From the NCBI GenBank assembly GCA_963769115.1, contig CAVYKN010000011.1, positions 1-64,000 of the forward strand: a stretch of DNA of 64,000 bases, given 5' to 3'. This document shows, piece by piece, positions 45,225 through 54,840 of the stretch. The DNA is from DASTFY01 sp963769115. Lineage in GTDB: Bacteria > Actinomycetota > Acidimicrobiia > Acidimicrobiales > Ilumatobacteraceae. The first letter of the stretch is position 1. Each line of letters starts with the position of its first letter. The notes under the pieces are model-generated. The model was not told the origin of the DNA, made no database searches, and saw only the letters and a list, made by a program, of their open reading frames with translations. The position numbers and the translations under genes were made by a program.

Positions 45225-46310
45225 TCACAGTGCGGCGGACAGGACTTCCGCGACCGTGTCCTCGTCCCAGGAGATGGCGGGCTGGAGGGCCTGGGAGAGG
45301 CGGGCGACGGCCTCGATGTCGGCCTGCTCGACGCCGAGCGTGGCCAGCCGCGACGGCAGGCCCAGGCGCTCCAGCAGCTCCGAGGTCGTCGCAGTGAGGT
45401 CGTCCGCTCCCATTGCCTCTGCCAAGCGATCCATCCCCGGCCCGCCGGCCCGGGCCACGGTGTGGGGCAGGAGCATGGCGGAGATCACTCCGTGCGGCGC
45501 GCCCGTCCGGCCGCCGACCAGTTGGGTCACGATCTGGTGCGGGCCCGGCCCGGTCCGCTGGAGCACCCGGGCCGCCAAGGCCGTGCTCTCGAGCAGGTCG
45601 GCCCGCAGGACGTCGTCGTCAGGAGCGTCCACCACGAGCGGGAGGACGCCGGCGATGCGAGGAGCAGCCGCCATGGCCAGCACCTCGGCCTCGGCCCCGA
45701 CCGGCCGCCGGACGCCCTCGATGGCCGCGGCCAGGGCGTCCATGCCGGTCCCGGCGACGGTGGCCGGACCGAGGTCGGCCGTGAGATCGGGGTCGAAGAC
45801 CACAGCGCTCGGCGCGCAGGTTGGGCTGCCGGCCCGACCCTTCGTGCGGGTGTGCAGGTCCGTCATGGTGAACTCGCCCGACAGCACGCCCGGCGAGTAC
45901 GTCGTCGGGACGGCGACGTGGACGAGCCCGGGCCGGTCGAGCACGCTGCGCCCCGGCACCCCCGCCTGCTGCTCGGTGAAGAAGGCGACGGCCTTGCCGC
46001 AGTCGACCACCGCACCGCCACCGAAGGTCACGATCCCGTCGGCACCCTCGCCCTGGACGGCCGTGTGGGCGGCGCGGACAGAGTCGACGGGCAGGTGGGG
46101 CTCCACGCCGGCGAACGTGGACGCCAGCGCCCGCCCGACCAGGCGGGCCAGCAGCGCGCCGTCGTCGCCCGCGGCGCGACCGGCGCTCGTGATGAGCACC
46201 ACCTTTCGCAGGCCGAGCTCCCGCAGCATCGCCGGCAGGTCGGCCAGCGCGCCCGAGCCGAAGCGCAGGCGCTGGGCGACGTCGTCCTGGCTCCACGCTC
46301 GGGCGCTCAC
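45225..46310 (-). CDS. Iron-containing alcohol dehydrogenase, maleylacetate reductase type
   Basis: 361 residues from GTG. FGSGALADLPAMLRELGLRK, GGGAVVDCGKAVAFF (nucleotide site), VAVPTTYSPGVLSGEF and the metal-ligand part GAPHGVISAMLLPHTVAR are as in maleylacetate reductases, which reduce maleylacetate to 3-oxoadipate at the end of chloroaromatic or resorcinol breakdown. No dioxygenase is in the operon, so the substrate may differ. It is the last gene of the minus-strand operon; GGAG lies before the start, 16 bases after the phosphatase gene. Confidence 0.85.
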   Translation of the reverse strand: MSARAWSQDDVAQRLRFGSGALADLPAMLRELGLRKVVLITSAGRAAGDDGALLARLVGRALASTFAGVEPHLPVDSVRAAHTAVQGEGADGIVTFGGGAVVDCGKAVAFFTEQQAGVPGRSVLDRPGLVHVAVPTTYSPGVLSGEFTMTDLHTRTKGRAGSPTCAPSAVVFDPDLTADLGPATVAGTGMDALAAAIEGVRRPVGAEAEVLAMAAAPRIAGVLPLVVDAPDDDVLRADLLESTALAARVLQRTGPGPHQIVTQLVGGRTGAPHGVISAMLLPHTVARAGGPGMDRLAEAMGADDLTATTSELLERLGLPSRLATLGVEQADIEAVARLSQALQPAISWDEDTVAEVLSAAL

Positions 46311-46326
46311 GTCTCCATCCTGGCCG

Positions 46327-46875
46327 TCAGCGGATGAGCGTGTCGGCCTCGTGCCCGCCTTCGACCACGTGCAGCCGGCCGTCGACCACGTCGACGATCG
46401 TGATCGAGCAGTTGTCGAGGGCGCGCAGCAGCAGCCGGTCGTCGCCCGTCGCCACCCCGATGGCGCCGTTGATGGCCACGAAGTGCGAGACCACGACCGT
46501 CGTCTCCGTACGACGGAGGAGGAAGTCGACCACGCCGTCGCGGTAGGCCACGTAGCGCCGACCCAGGTCGGTCCAACGCCCCGCCATGGCCTCCCGGAGC
46601 CAGGGCACACGCTCCCCTATCGGAACGCCTTCCGGCGACGGGATCTCGGCCACGCCGGCCTCGACCCGGACGTCCGTGCCCCAGCGGGCGGCGAGCGGCG
46701 CCGCCGTCTCGCGGCAACGGCGCAGCGGGCTCGACACGACCGGCGCGCCGCCGGGGACTCGCGCCGCGAGCTCGTCCGCCAGCTGCTCGGCCTGCTGCCT
46801 GCCCCGGTCGTCGAGCGGCGGATCGGGATCGTCGTCCCAGCCCGCGGCGGCCCGTCCGTGCCGGACGAGGTACAA
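46327..46875 (-). CDS. Histidine phosphatase superfamily protein
   Basis: About 182 residues. YLVRHGRAAAGWDDDPDPPL carries the RHG signature with the phospho-accepting His, VSSPLRRCRETAAPL the second Arg, and VVVSHFVAINGAIG the late His. It is a phosphoglycerate-mutase-like phosphatase of unknown substrate. The start is unclear: TTG 46875 is the only near start after the stop of the PIG-L gene, and the frame is open further upstream. Confidence 0.82.
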   Translation of the reverse strand: MYLVRHGRAAAGWDDDPDPPLDDRGRQQAEQLADELAARVPGGAPVVSSPLRRCRETAAPLAARWGTDVRVEAGVAEIPSPEGVPIGERVPWLREAMAGRWTDLGRRYVAYRDGVVDFLLRRTETTVVVSHFVAINGAIGVATGDDRLLLRALDNCSITIVDVVDGRLHVVEGGHEADTLIR

Positions 46876-46922
46876 CCGGACGCCGGACTCCGAAGGCTCG
46901 GCCGGCTCACCGCGCGGGGCGC

Positions 46923-47729
46923 TCAGGAGAACGGCCCGCCAGGCCGGGGACCGGTCGCCTCCACGCCCGGCTCGACGTACCACTCGGTGCCGAAGCTCAT
47001 GGCGAAGACGTCCTCGGGCATCTCCAGGAAGAAGCCGATGTCGGTGACCTGGCTGCGGTGGGCCGCCATGGCGGAACGCTTCTGGGCGAGGTACGGCGAG
47101 ACATCGACCGACCATGTGATCTCGGCCTCGGTCATGCCCAACGGGTTGCCGTCGTCGGCCGGGCCGGCAGGATCGAACTCCTCGCCGTCGACGTCCATCG
47201 ACATACCCTGCTCCTTGGCCATGGCAATGAGCCGGACGAGGTGATCCCGGTTCATGGTCGCTTCCAGCACGCGCGGCGTGGCCGCCAGCTCTGCCGCCCG
47301 ATGGCCGACGTGGTGCACCTTGATGTGGTCGGGATGCCCGTAGTTGCCGTGCCAGTCGTAGGTGGTGAGCACGTCGGCCTCCTCCTGCCGGAGGACCTCG
47401 GCCAGCCGGCCCGCGGCCTCGTCGACATCGGCCTGCATGAACGAGTTCGGGTCGGAATTCTGCTCCCAGCCCGTCATGCCCGAGTCGCCGTACCCCAGCC
47501 AGACGATCCGGTCGATGCCGAGCACGGCGGCCGACGCCGCCGTCTCCGTCCGGCGCCGCTCGACCAGCGTCTCGTCGGGAGCGAGATCGTCCGGGACCTC
47601 GCCGTGGTCGCCGTTCGTGGCCACCACGAGGACGACCCGGTGGCCTTCGGCCTTCGCCTTGGCGATGGTGCCCGCGGTCGAGGTGGTCTCGTCGTCCGGA
47701 TGCGCGTGGAAGCAGACCAGCGTGCCCAC
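46923..47729 (-). CDS. PIG-L family deacetylase (LmbE-like)
   Basis: 268 residues from GTG. FHAHPDDETTSTAGTIAKAK contains the zinc-site HPDD, and the third ligand is in NYGHPDHIKVHHVG. The fold belongs to N-acetylglucosamine deacetylases such as MshB, Mca and LmbE. Mca-type proteins cut mycothiol conjugates, so a detoxifying role would fit the neighbours, but the family is broad. Only two bases separate it from the CaiB gene stop, so the two are translated together. Confidence 0.92.
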   Translation of the reverse strand: MGTLVCFHAHPDDETTSTAGTIAKAKAEGHRVVLVVATNGDHGEVPDDLAPDETLVERRRTETAASAAVLGIDRIVWLGYGDSGMTGWEQNSDPNSFMQADVDEAAGRLAEVLRQEEADVLTTYDWHGNYGHPDHIKVHHVGHRAAELAATPRVLEATMNRDHLVRLIAMAKEQGMSMDVDGEEFDPAGPADDGNPLGMTEAEITWSVDVSPYLAQKRSAMAAHRSQVTDIGFFLEMPEDVFAMSFGTEWYVEPGVEATGPRPGGPFS

Positions 47730-47731
47730 GG

Positions 47732-48883
47732 CTAGCGCGCCGCTCCGGACTCGAGGAGGTGATTGACGCGCGCCTCGTCCAGCCCCCAGTCCAGCAGGAC
47801 CTCGCGGGTGTGCTGACCGGGATGCGCGGGCGGGCCGCCGATCTCGGGGACCGTCCGGCTGAACCGTGGAGCAGGTGCGGGCTGCGCCACTCCCGCGACC
47901 TCGACGAACGTCTTGCGTTCCACGTTGTGCGGGTGCTCGGCGGCCTCGCTCATGGTCAGGACCGGCGCGAAGCACACGTCGGTCCCCTCCATGAGCTCGC
48001 ACCACTCGTCACGTGTCTTCGTCCGGAACACCTGCTCGAGGCGGGACTTGAGCACGGGCCAGAGCGCCCGATCCATCTGCGGCGCGAACTCGGGATCACC
48101 GTCGAGCCCGGTGAGCCGCAGGAGCTCGGCGTAGAACTGCGGCTCGATCGAGCCGATCGAGACGTAGCCGCCGTCCTGGCAGCGGTACACGTCGTAGAAG
48201 TGGGCGCCGGTGTCCAGCAGGTTCGCCCCCCGCCGGGCCTCGTCGAACAGCCCGATGCTCCGCATGGCCCAGAACATGGTCATCAGCACGGCCGAACCGT
48301 CGACCATGGCCGCGTCGACCACCTGCCCCTGACCGCTGCGCTGGGTCTCGAGGAGGGCGCACACCACGCCGAAGGCGAGCAGCATCCCGCCCCCGCCGAA
48401 GTCGCCGACCATGTTGAGCGGTGGCGTCGGCGGGTCGCCATGGCGACCGAAGTGGGCGAGGGCGCCCGCCAGCGAGATGTAGTTGATGTCATGACCCGCG
48501 GCCGAGGCGTACGGCCCCTCCTGCCCCCACCCGGTCATGCGCCCGAACACCAGCCGGGGGTTCCGGGCCAGGCAGACGTCCGGACCCAGCCCGAGCCGCT
48601 CCATCACGCCCGGCCGGAAGCCCTCGAGCAGCGCGTCGGCCTTCTCGACCAGGGCGAGCAGGGTCTCGACGGCGTCGGGGTTCTTCAGGTCGAGGGCCAG
48701 GTTGCGACGACCCCGCTGGAGGACGTCCCACGCCGGCCGCTCGGGCGGGGCGGCGGGCACCGCCTGGGCCCGCTCGACCCGGATGACCTCGGCGCCCATG
48801 TCGGCGAGCATCATGGCGGCGAAGGGCCCGGGGCCGATGCCGGCCAGCTCGATGATGCGGACACCCTGCAGCGGCCCTGCCAT
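47732..48883 (-). CDS. CaiB/BaiF family CoA transferase (alpha-methylacyl-CoA racemase-like)
   Basis: 383 residues. GVRIIELAGIGPGPFAAMML and GAEVIRVER open the family-III CoA transferase fold, RRNLALDLKNPDAVETLL follows, and GHDINYISLAGAL holds the region of the AMACR catalytic His/Asp pair near residue 130. AMACR-like enzymes turn over alpha-methyl-branched acyl-CoAs. It is part of a five-gene operon with an alpha/beta hydrolase, PIG-L protein, histidine phosphatase and Fe-ADH, probably for an acyl compound. Confidence 0.93.
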   Translation of the reverse strand: MAGPLQGVRIIELAGIGPGPFAAMMLADMGAEVIRVERAQAVPAAPPERPAWDVLQRGRRNLALDLKNPDAVETLLALVEKADALLEGFRPGVMERLGLGPDVCLARNPRLVFGRMTGWGQEGPYASAAGHDINYISLAGALAHFGRHGDPPTPPLNMVGDFGGGGMLLAFGVVCALLETQRSGQGQVVDAAMVDGSAVLMTMFWAMRSIGLFDEARRGANLLDTGAHFYDVYRCQDGGYVSIGSIEPQFYAELLRLTGLDGDPEFAPQMDRALWPVLKSRLEQVFRTKTRDEWCELMEGTDVCFAPVLTMSEAAEHPHNVERKTFVEVAGVAQPAPAPRFSRTVPEIGGPPAHPGQHTREVLLDWGLDEARVNHLLESGAAR

Positions 48884-48895
48884 CGTGCCCGCCGT

Positions 48896-49849
48896 TCAGT
48901 CGACGCCGGCGACCATGGCCGGCTCGTCACCGGTCCGTCCGGCGACGCCGGGCGCAGTGTCGTCGGAGGTGGCGGTGGCGGTGGCGGTGAAGCCGAGGAT
49001 GGCGCCGGTCAGCAGCGGCCACAGCGGCACCGGCAGGTCATGACCCATGCCGGCCACCATGAGCAGGCTGGCGCCCGGGATGAGCTCGGCCGTGCGCTCG
49101 CCGCCTCCGGGGGTGATCAACGTGTCGTCGAGACCGTGGATGACCAGGGTCGGCGCGGTGACGGTCGGGAGGGTGTCGGTCCGAGGGCCGGACGCGTAGA
49201 TGGCGGCGAGCTGGCGCGGCGCACCCTCGGGGTAGAAGCGGCGGTCGTAGCTGCGGCCGTAGTTCTCCTGGGCCCGCGTCAGGTCGAACCACCGGCGGGA
49301 CGACCACACCGCGCTCCCCGCGGCCGAGGCGATGACGCCTTCGCGGTCCGGCGGCGGCGGCGTCATCAGCACGGTCATGGCCTCGGGCGTCGCCTGGCCG
49401 TACTCCAGCTCGCCGGTCATGGACATGACCGAGATGAGCGAGGCGACGCGGGTCGGGTGCTCGATGGCCACCGTCTGGGCGATCATCCCGCCCATCGACG
49501 CACCGAGCACGTGGGCGCGCTCGATGCCGAGCTGATCGAGCAGCCCCACGGCATCGGCCGCCATGTCGGACAGGGTGTAGGGGACCTCGGGCACGTCACC
49601 GGCCATCGCTGCGGTCATGACCTGGCCGAGGTCGACCTCCACGCCGTCGAGCGTGGTCGACAGCCCGCAATCCCGGTTGTCGAAGCGGATGACGTACCGG
49701 CCGCCGTCGGCCAGGAGCCGGCAGAAGCCTTCGTCCCAGCTGATCATCTGGGCCGTGAACCCCATGATGAGGAGGAGGGCCGGGTCGTCGGCGGACCCGA
49801 AGGTGTCGTACTCGATCTCGATCCCGGTCGGGAGTGCTGCTCTCGGCAT
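48896..49849 (-). CDS. Alpha/beta hydrolase
   Basis: 317 residues. LLLIMGFTAQMISWDEGFCR, VIRFDNRDCGLS, the nucleophile LGASMGGMIAQ near residue 117, the acid in VIHGLDDTLITP and the late MVAGMGHDLP. It fits proline iminopeptidase or epoxide hydrolase-type enzymes. ATG 49849 or 49864 can both start it. It is the first gene of the minus-strand operon and is back to back with the LLM oxidoreductase gene, 62 bases away, which carries both promoters. Confidence 0.92.
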   Translation of the reverse strand: MPRAALPTGIEIEYDTFGSADDPALLLIMGFTAQMISWDEGFCRLLADGGRYVIRFDNRDCGLSTTLDGVEVDLGQVMTAAMAGDVPEVPYTLSDMAADAVGLLDQLGIERAHVLGASMGGMIAQTVAIEHPTRVASLISVMSMTGELEYGQATPEAMTVLMTPPPPDREGVIASAAGSAVWSSRRWFDLTRAQENYGRSYDRRFYPEGAPRQLAAIYASGPRTDTLPTVTAPTLVIHGLDDTLITPGGGERTAELIPGASLLMVAGMGHDLPVPLWPLLTGAILGFTATATATSDDTAPGVAGRTGDEPAMVAGVD

Positions 49850-49911
49850 GGGCCAGAGTGTCACCGCCCGCCCGGCGGGCCGTCAATCCAGCCCGTGTAC
49901 GGTCCCGCGGC

Positions 49912-50808
49912 ATGACGGTCTACGGGGTGCACGCCGGCCTGCAGAACACCACCACCGAGGAGCTGCGCGGCCTGTGGCGGCACATCGAGGAGCTGGGCTT
50001 CGACTGGATCTCGATCTGGGACCACTTCTACTCGGCCACCCTCGGCGACGGGGCCAACAGCCTGGAAGCGGTGGCCACGCATGCGGCGCTGGCCTGCGAC
50101 ACCGAGCGCGTCCGCTGCGGCTCGCTCGTGTACAGCGTCGGCTACCGCCATCCGGCCGTGCTGGCCAACGCCATCTGCACCATCGACCACCTGTCGGGCG
50201 GGCGCGCCGACCTCGGTCTCGGCGCCGGGTGGAGCCAGATCGAGTACGACGCCTACGGCATCCCGTTCCCGCCGGTCAAGGTCCGCATGGACCAGCTCGA
50301 GGAGGCGGTCCAGTGCATCCGCGGGCTGCTGCGCGACGAGGTCACCACGTTCGAGGGCCAGTGGTTCCAGCTCCACGAGGCCCGCTGCGAGCCGAAGCCC
50401 GTGCAGGCCGAGCTGCCCATCTGGATCGGCGGCTCGGGCGAGCGGCGGACCCTCCGCATCGCCGCCCAGTGGGCCGACGGCTGGAACATCCCCTTCGTGG
50501 GGCCCGACACCTTCGCCCACAAGCGCAACGTGCTCCACGGCCACTGCGCCGACGTCGGCCGCGACCCGGCCGAGATCCGGGTCGCGATCAACCTGGGCCT
50601 GGCCTTGGACGACGACAGCCTTCGGCAGCAGTTCGGCAGGCTGGCCGACTTCGTGCGCCCCGGCGTCCTGATGGGGTCCGACCAGCAGGTGCTGGAACGG
50701 GTCGCGGACTACGTGGAGGCGGGCGCCGATCAGGTCAACCTGGCGCTGCGGGCGCCCTTCGACCGGGACGCGCTGACCCGCTTCGCCACCATCCTCGGCG
50801 GCGCCTGA
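49912..50808 (+). CDS. LLM class F420-dependent oxidoreductase
   Basis: 298 residues. ELGFDWISIWDHFYSA, RCGSLVYSVGYRHPAVLANA, DHLSGGRADLGLGAGWSQIE and PIWIGGSGERRTLRIAAQWA are the classical luciferase-like monooxygenase strands, in the F420-binding variant frequent in actinobacteria. The substrate is unknown. No ribosome site is evident and the ATG lies close to a possible promoter, so the mRNA may be leaderless. Confidence 0.93.
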   Translation: MTVYGVHAGLQNTTTEELRGLWRHIEELGFDWISIWDHFYSATLGDGANSLEAVATHAALACDTERVRCGSLVYSVGYRHPAVLANAICTIDHLSGGRADLGLGAGWSQIEYDAYGIPFPPVKVRMDQLEEAVQCIRGLLRDEVTTFEGQWFQLHEARCEPKPVQAELPIWIGGSGERRTLRIAAQWADGWNIPFVGPDTFAHKRNVLHGHCADVGRDPAEIRVAINLGLALDDDSLRQQFGRLADFVRPGVLMGSDQQVLERVADYVEAGADQVNLALRAPFDRDALTRFATILGGA

Positions 50809-51023
50809 CCGTCGCTGCCGGTGGTCGGCGCGGCATCGAGCGTGCTCGCCGACCTGGGCAAACGCCCTGGGGACGGCCCGGGACGGGTCGCTGTGACCCC
50901 CGTTCGGGCCCGAGTTCGCTACCGTCCGGTCTGCTGGGTGCGCGGACACCCGGCAGCAGCGTCGAGGAGCGGCCGGCGGACATGGCCCTCCTCGCACAAC
51001 ACGGCGGAAGGAGTGCCATCACC

Positions 51024-51882
51024 ATGGCTCTCGCACTCATGCTCGGCGCGGCGCTCGCGCTCGTGGTCGTCCTGGCCTGGCTGGCCAGCGGCCTCAGGGT
51101 CGTGCGCGCGGAGCACCGGGCGGTCATCGAGCGGTTCGGGCGCTATCGCCGGACGGCCGGACCGGGCCTCACGCTCACGTGGCGATTCCTGGACCTCGTC
51201 CACATCGTCGACCAGCGGGAGATCGTGCAGGACGTCACCGTCGACGCGATGACCGCCGACGACATCGCGATCACCTTCGAGATCGCGGTGTTCTACGCCT
51301 GCACGGACCCCCGGCGGTACGTGTACGACATCTCCGACTTCCCGGTGGCGCTGAGCCGGCTGGTGGAGACCCACCTGCGGGGCCTCATCCGGGAGCAGAC
51401 CCTCGAGGCCGCGCTGGCCGGGATCGACCGCATCGGTCAGGTCCTGCTGCGCAGCGTGGCCGAGGTGGCCGAGACGTGGGGAGCCTGCGCCACGAGGGTG
51501 GACCTCGTGCGCGTCGAGCTGCCGCGCGAGCTGAACGAGGCCATGGTGGCGCGCGCCGCGGCCGAACAGCGGACGGAGGCTCGCCTGGCCGAGGAGCGGG
51601 GCGTCATCCTCGCCGACGCCCTGCGGACCGAGGCGGAGCACCAGGCCCGCCTGCGCCGCGCCGAGCTCCGCCAGACCCTTCTGCTCATGGAGGCCGAGCG
51701 GGAGGCCGAGGCGTTGCGCATGGCGGCCGACGCCGAGCGGTACCACCAGGAGACCCTGGCCCGGGCCCAGGCCACAGCCATCCGCATCGTCAGCGCGGCG
51801 ATCCCGCCGCCCGCCCTCGGCCCGGCCACGGGTCGAGGAGATCGAGGCCGAGTCCGAGGAGATGCCGATCCGCTCGGCCTGA
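51024..51882 (+). CDS. SPFH/band 7 (stomatin-like) membrane protein (C-terminal frameshift)
   Basis: About 286 residues. One N-terminal membrane helix (MLGAALALVVVLAWLASGLRVV), then RAEHRAVIERFGRYRRTAGPGL and DITVDAMTADDIAITFEIAV, a band 7 domain, then a long Ala/Glu-rich coiled coil (ALRTEAEHQARLRRAELRQT). The frame shifts near 51805: the natural end EEIEAESEEMPIRSA-stop at 51882 is one frame over. It is a membrane scaffold protein. AAGGAG lies 12 bases before ATG 51024; ATG 50982 in the same frame is an alternative. Confidence 0.85.
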
Positions 51883-51891
51883 GCGGGCCCG

Positions 51892-53112
51892 CTACGGCTC
51901 GGGCGTGAAGCGCAGGGGCAGGTGCTGCGGGCCCCAGATGCCGAAGGTGTCCGGCTTCCACGTGACCTCGCCGTCCACGGCCAGATCGCGCAGGCGCCGG
52001 GCCAGGATGGGCAGCGCCTCCTGCAGCTCGGCCCGGGCCAGGGAGGCGCCGAGGCAGTAGTGGATGCCGCTGCCGAAGGTCAGCTGCGGCGCGCCGGCCG
52101 ACGCCTTCGTGATGTCGAAGGTGTCCGGTTCGTCGAACGCGCCGGGGTCGAAGTTGGCCGCCGCGAAGCTCGGGAACACGAACGTGCCCGCCGGGAACAG
52201 CACGTCCCGGTACACGATGTCCTCCGAGGCGTAGCGCGCCGTCCCCCGGATGGCGCCCATGTAGCGCATCGACTCCTCGACCGACCGCGTCGCCAGGTCC
52301 GGATTCTCCCCCAGGAGCGCCCACTGGTCGGGATGGCGGGCGAACAGCGCGACCGTGCACCCGAGCTGGTTGCGGGTGGTGTCGGTGCCGCCGACGATCA
52401 CCGCCTCGACCATCGACACCAGCTCGGCGTGGTTCAGCCGGTCGCCCTCCTCCTCGGCCGCGATGAGGGCGGTGAGCAGGTCGTCGGCCGGACGGTGGCG
52501 CCGCTCCTCGATGAGCGCGCTGACGTACTCGTCCAGCTCGTCCTGCGTCCTCATGATGATGGGGGCGTCCTCGCGGAGGTTGCCGTTGAAGACCCGCAGC
52601 AGGTCGGAGGCCCACACGCTGAAGCGCTTCCAGTCCTCCTTGGGCGCGCCCAGCAGCTCGCAGATGATCGGGATGGGGTACGGCTCGCAGACGTCGGCCA
52701 CCAGGTCGCAGCGACCCTGGGGCGCGAACGCGTCGACCAGCTCGTTGACGACCTCGCGCATGAAGGGCCGCAACCGGTCGGCGGCCTTCGGGGTGAACGC
52801 CGGGGCGACCAGGCGCCGGAGCCGGCTGTGATCCTCGCCCTCGGTGCTGAGGATGGACGGGCGCTCGTTGCCGCGGCGCATGAACTCGGGATCGGTGATC
52901 CCCTCGAGCTGGGCCACCAGGCCGGCGGCGGAGAAGAACCGCCGCTCGCGCAGCACGGCCACGCAGTCCTCGTAGCGGGTGAGCACGAAGCCGAACTCGT
53001 TGCGCACGACCCAGTTGGTGGCGCGGTGCTCGCTCAGGAAGGCGCGGGCCGCCTCCCGGTCGGCGGTGTCCGAGATGGACGGGAGATCGAGCTCGAGGAC
53101 GCTGGTGGTCAC
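51892..53112 (-). CDS. Cytochrome P450
   Basis: 406 residues from GTG. The I-helix AVIVGGTDTTRNQLG, the ExxR in SVEESMRYM, and the haem loop FGSGIHYCLGASLARAEL with the Cys ligand near residue 354. It is a soluble class I bacterial P450 that needs a ferredoxin; none is next to it. It lies convergent to the SPFH gene and divergent from the acyl-CoA synthetase by 57 bases, so they may work in one lipid pathway (inference). Confidence 0.97.
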   Translation of the reverse strand: MTTSVLELDLPSISDTADREAARAFLSEHRATNWVVRNEFGFVLTRYEDCVAVLRERRFFSAAGLVAQLEGITDPEFMRRGNERPSILSTEGEDHSRLRRLVAPAFTPKAADRLRPFMREVVNELVDAFAPQGRCDLVADVCEPYPIPIICELLGAPKEDWKRFSVWASDLLRVFNGNLREDAPIIMRTQDELDEYVSALIEERRHRPADDLLTALIAAEEEGDRLNHAELVSMVEAVIVGGTDTTRNQLGCTVALFARHPDQWALLGENPDLATRSVEESMRYMGAIRGTARYASEDIVYRDVLFPAGTFVFPSFAAANFDPGAFDEPDTFDITKASAGAPQLTFGSGIHYCLGASLARAELQEALPILARRLRDLAVDGEVTWKPDTFGIWGPQHLPLRFTPEP

Positions 53113-53169
53113 GTCGGCACAGTACCGCCGGTGGTCGTACAGTTGCCGGGGCACGATCTGGGGGCAGTC

Positions 53170-54823
53170 ATGACCGATCGCATGCAGTCCTACGCGCACG
53201 GAGCGTCCGACGTTGCCCTGATCGGCCAGACCATCGGCGACAACCTCGCCGCGACGGCTGCCCGCTTCCCGGACCGGGAGGCGCTCGTCGTCCCCTTCCA
53301 GGACGTCCGGCTCACCTACGAGCAGCTCGATGCCGCCGTCGACAGCTTGGCCCGCGGCGCTCATGGCCGCGGGGATCGAGCCCGGGGACCGGGTGGGCAT
53401 CTGGAGCCCGAACAACGCCGAGTGGGTCGTGGTGCAGTACGCGACGGCCCGGATGGGGGCCATCCTCGTCAACCTCAACCCCGCCTACCGGACGCACGAG
53501 GTGGCCTATGCGCTGCGGCAGTCGGGATGCCGGCTCCTCATCGCCGCCACCGAGTTCAAGACCAGCGACTACAGGGCGATGGTGGCCGAGGTGCGGCCGG
53601 ACCTGCCGGCGCTGCAGCGGGTGGTGTTCCTCGCCACCCCGGACTGGGACGAGCTGCTGGCGGCCGCGGCGACGGTCGGCGAGGCAGAGCTGCGCGACCG
53701 GTCGGCCGGCCTGCAGTTCGACGACCCCATCAACATCCAGTACACGAGCGGGACCACGGGCTTCCCGAAGGGCGCCACGCTCTCCCACCACAACATCCTC
53801 AACAACGGATGGTTCATCGGCGAGGGCTGCCGGTACGACGAGCGGGACCGCGTCTGCATCCCCGTGCCCTTCTATCACTGCTTCGGCATGGTCCTCGGGA
53901 ACCTGGCCTGCACGACGCACGGCGCGGCGATGGTCATTCCGGCGCCCGCGTTCGATCCCGAGGCCACGCTCCGCACCGTCGAGGAGGAGCGCTGCACGTC
54001 GCTGTACGGCGTGCCGACGATGTTCATCGCCGAGCTGGCCCATCCCGACTTCAACCGCTTCGACCTGTCCAGCCTCAGGACGGGGATCATGGCCGGCTCG
54101 CCGTGCCCCGTCGAGGTCATGAAGCAGTGCGTCTCCGCCATGCACATGGAGGAGGTCACCATCTGCTACGGCATGACGGAGACCTCGCCCGTGTCCACCC
54201 AGACGGACGCGGACGATCCCCTGGACAAGCGGGTGGGGAGCGTCGGTCGGGTGCACCCGCACGTCGAGATCAAGGTCGTCGACCCGCTCACGGGACGCAT
54301 CGTCGACCGCGGCGAGTCCGGCGAGCTCTGCACCCGCGGCTACTCCGTGATGCTCGGCTACTGGGAGGACCCCGAGCGCACGACGGAGTCCATCGACCGG
54401 GCCGGCTGGATGCACACCGGTGACCTGGCGACCATGGACGACGACGGCTACCTCAACATCGTCGGACGCATCAAGGACATGATCATCAGGGGTGGCGAGA
54501 ACGTCTACCCGCGCGAGATCGAGGAGTTCCTCTACACGCACCCGGACATCGTGGACGTCCAGGTCATCGGCGTGCCGGACACCAAGTACGGCGAGGAGAT
54601 CATGGCCTGGGTCAAGGTGCGCGACGCCGCGACCTCCCTCTCGGCGGACGACGTGCGCGCGTTCTGCCAGGGCCGCATCGCCCACTTCAAGGTGCCGCGA
54701 TACGTGCACGTGACGGACGAGTTCCCGATGACGGTGACCGGCAAGGTGCAGAAGTTCAAGATGCGCGAGTCGGCCATCGAGCTGCTCGGGTTGGAAGGGG
54801 CGGCCGGCATCGAGACGGCCTGA
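53170..54823 (+). CDS. Acyl-CoA synthetase, AMP-dependent (frameshift near residue 60)
   Basis: About 550 residues. The first 60 codons (IGQTIGDNLAATAARFPDRE, LTYEQLDAAVDSLAR) are in one frame, and the rest from about 53350 (LMAAGIEPGDRVGIWSPNNA) in another; one base seems wrong. The P-loop YTSGTTGFPKGA lies near 190, then YGMTETSPVS and the A8 hinge DGYLNIVGRIKDMIIRGGEN. It adenylates a fatty or branched acid and joins it to CoA. It is followed after 17 bases by the convergent prenyl synthase gene. Confidence 0.92.
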
Positions 54824-54840
54824 CCGTCACCGGAGAGCGG

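Noticed and set aside
43734..47244. Long plus-strand open frames of 800-870 codons over 43.7-47.2 kb
   Set aside because: They are antisense to well-supported minus-strand genes and have shadow composition (Arg, Ser, Gly, Pro).
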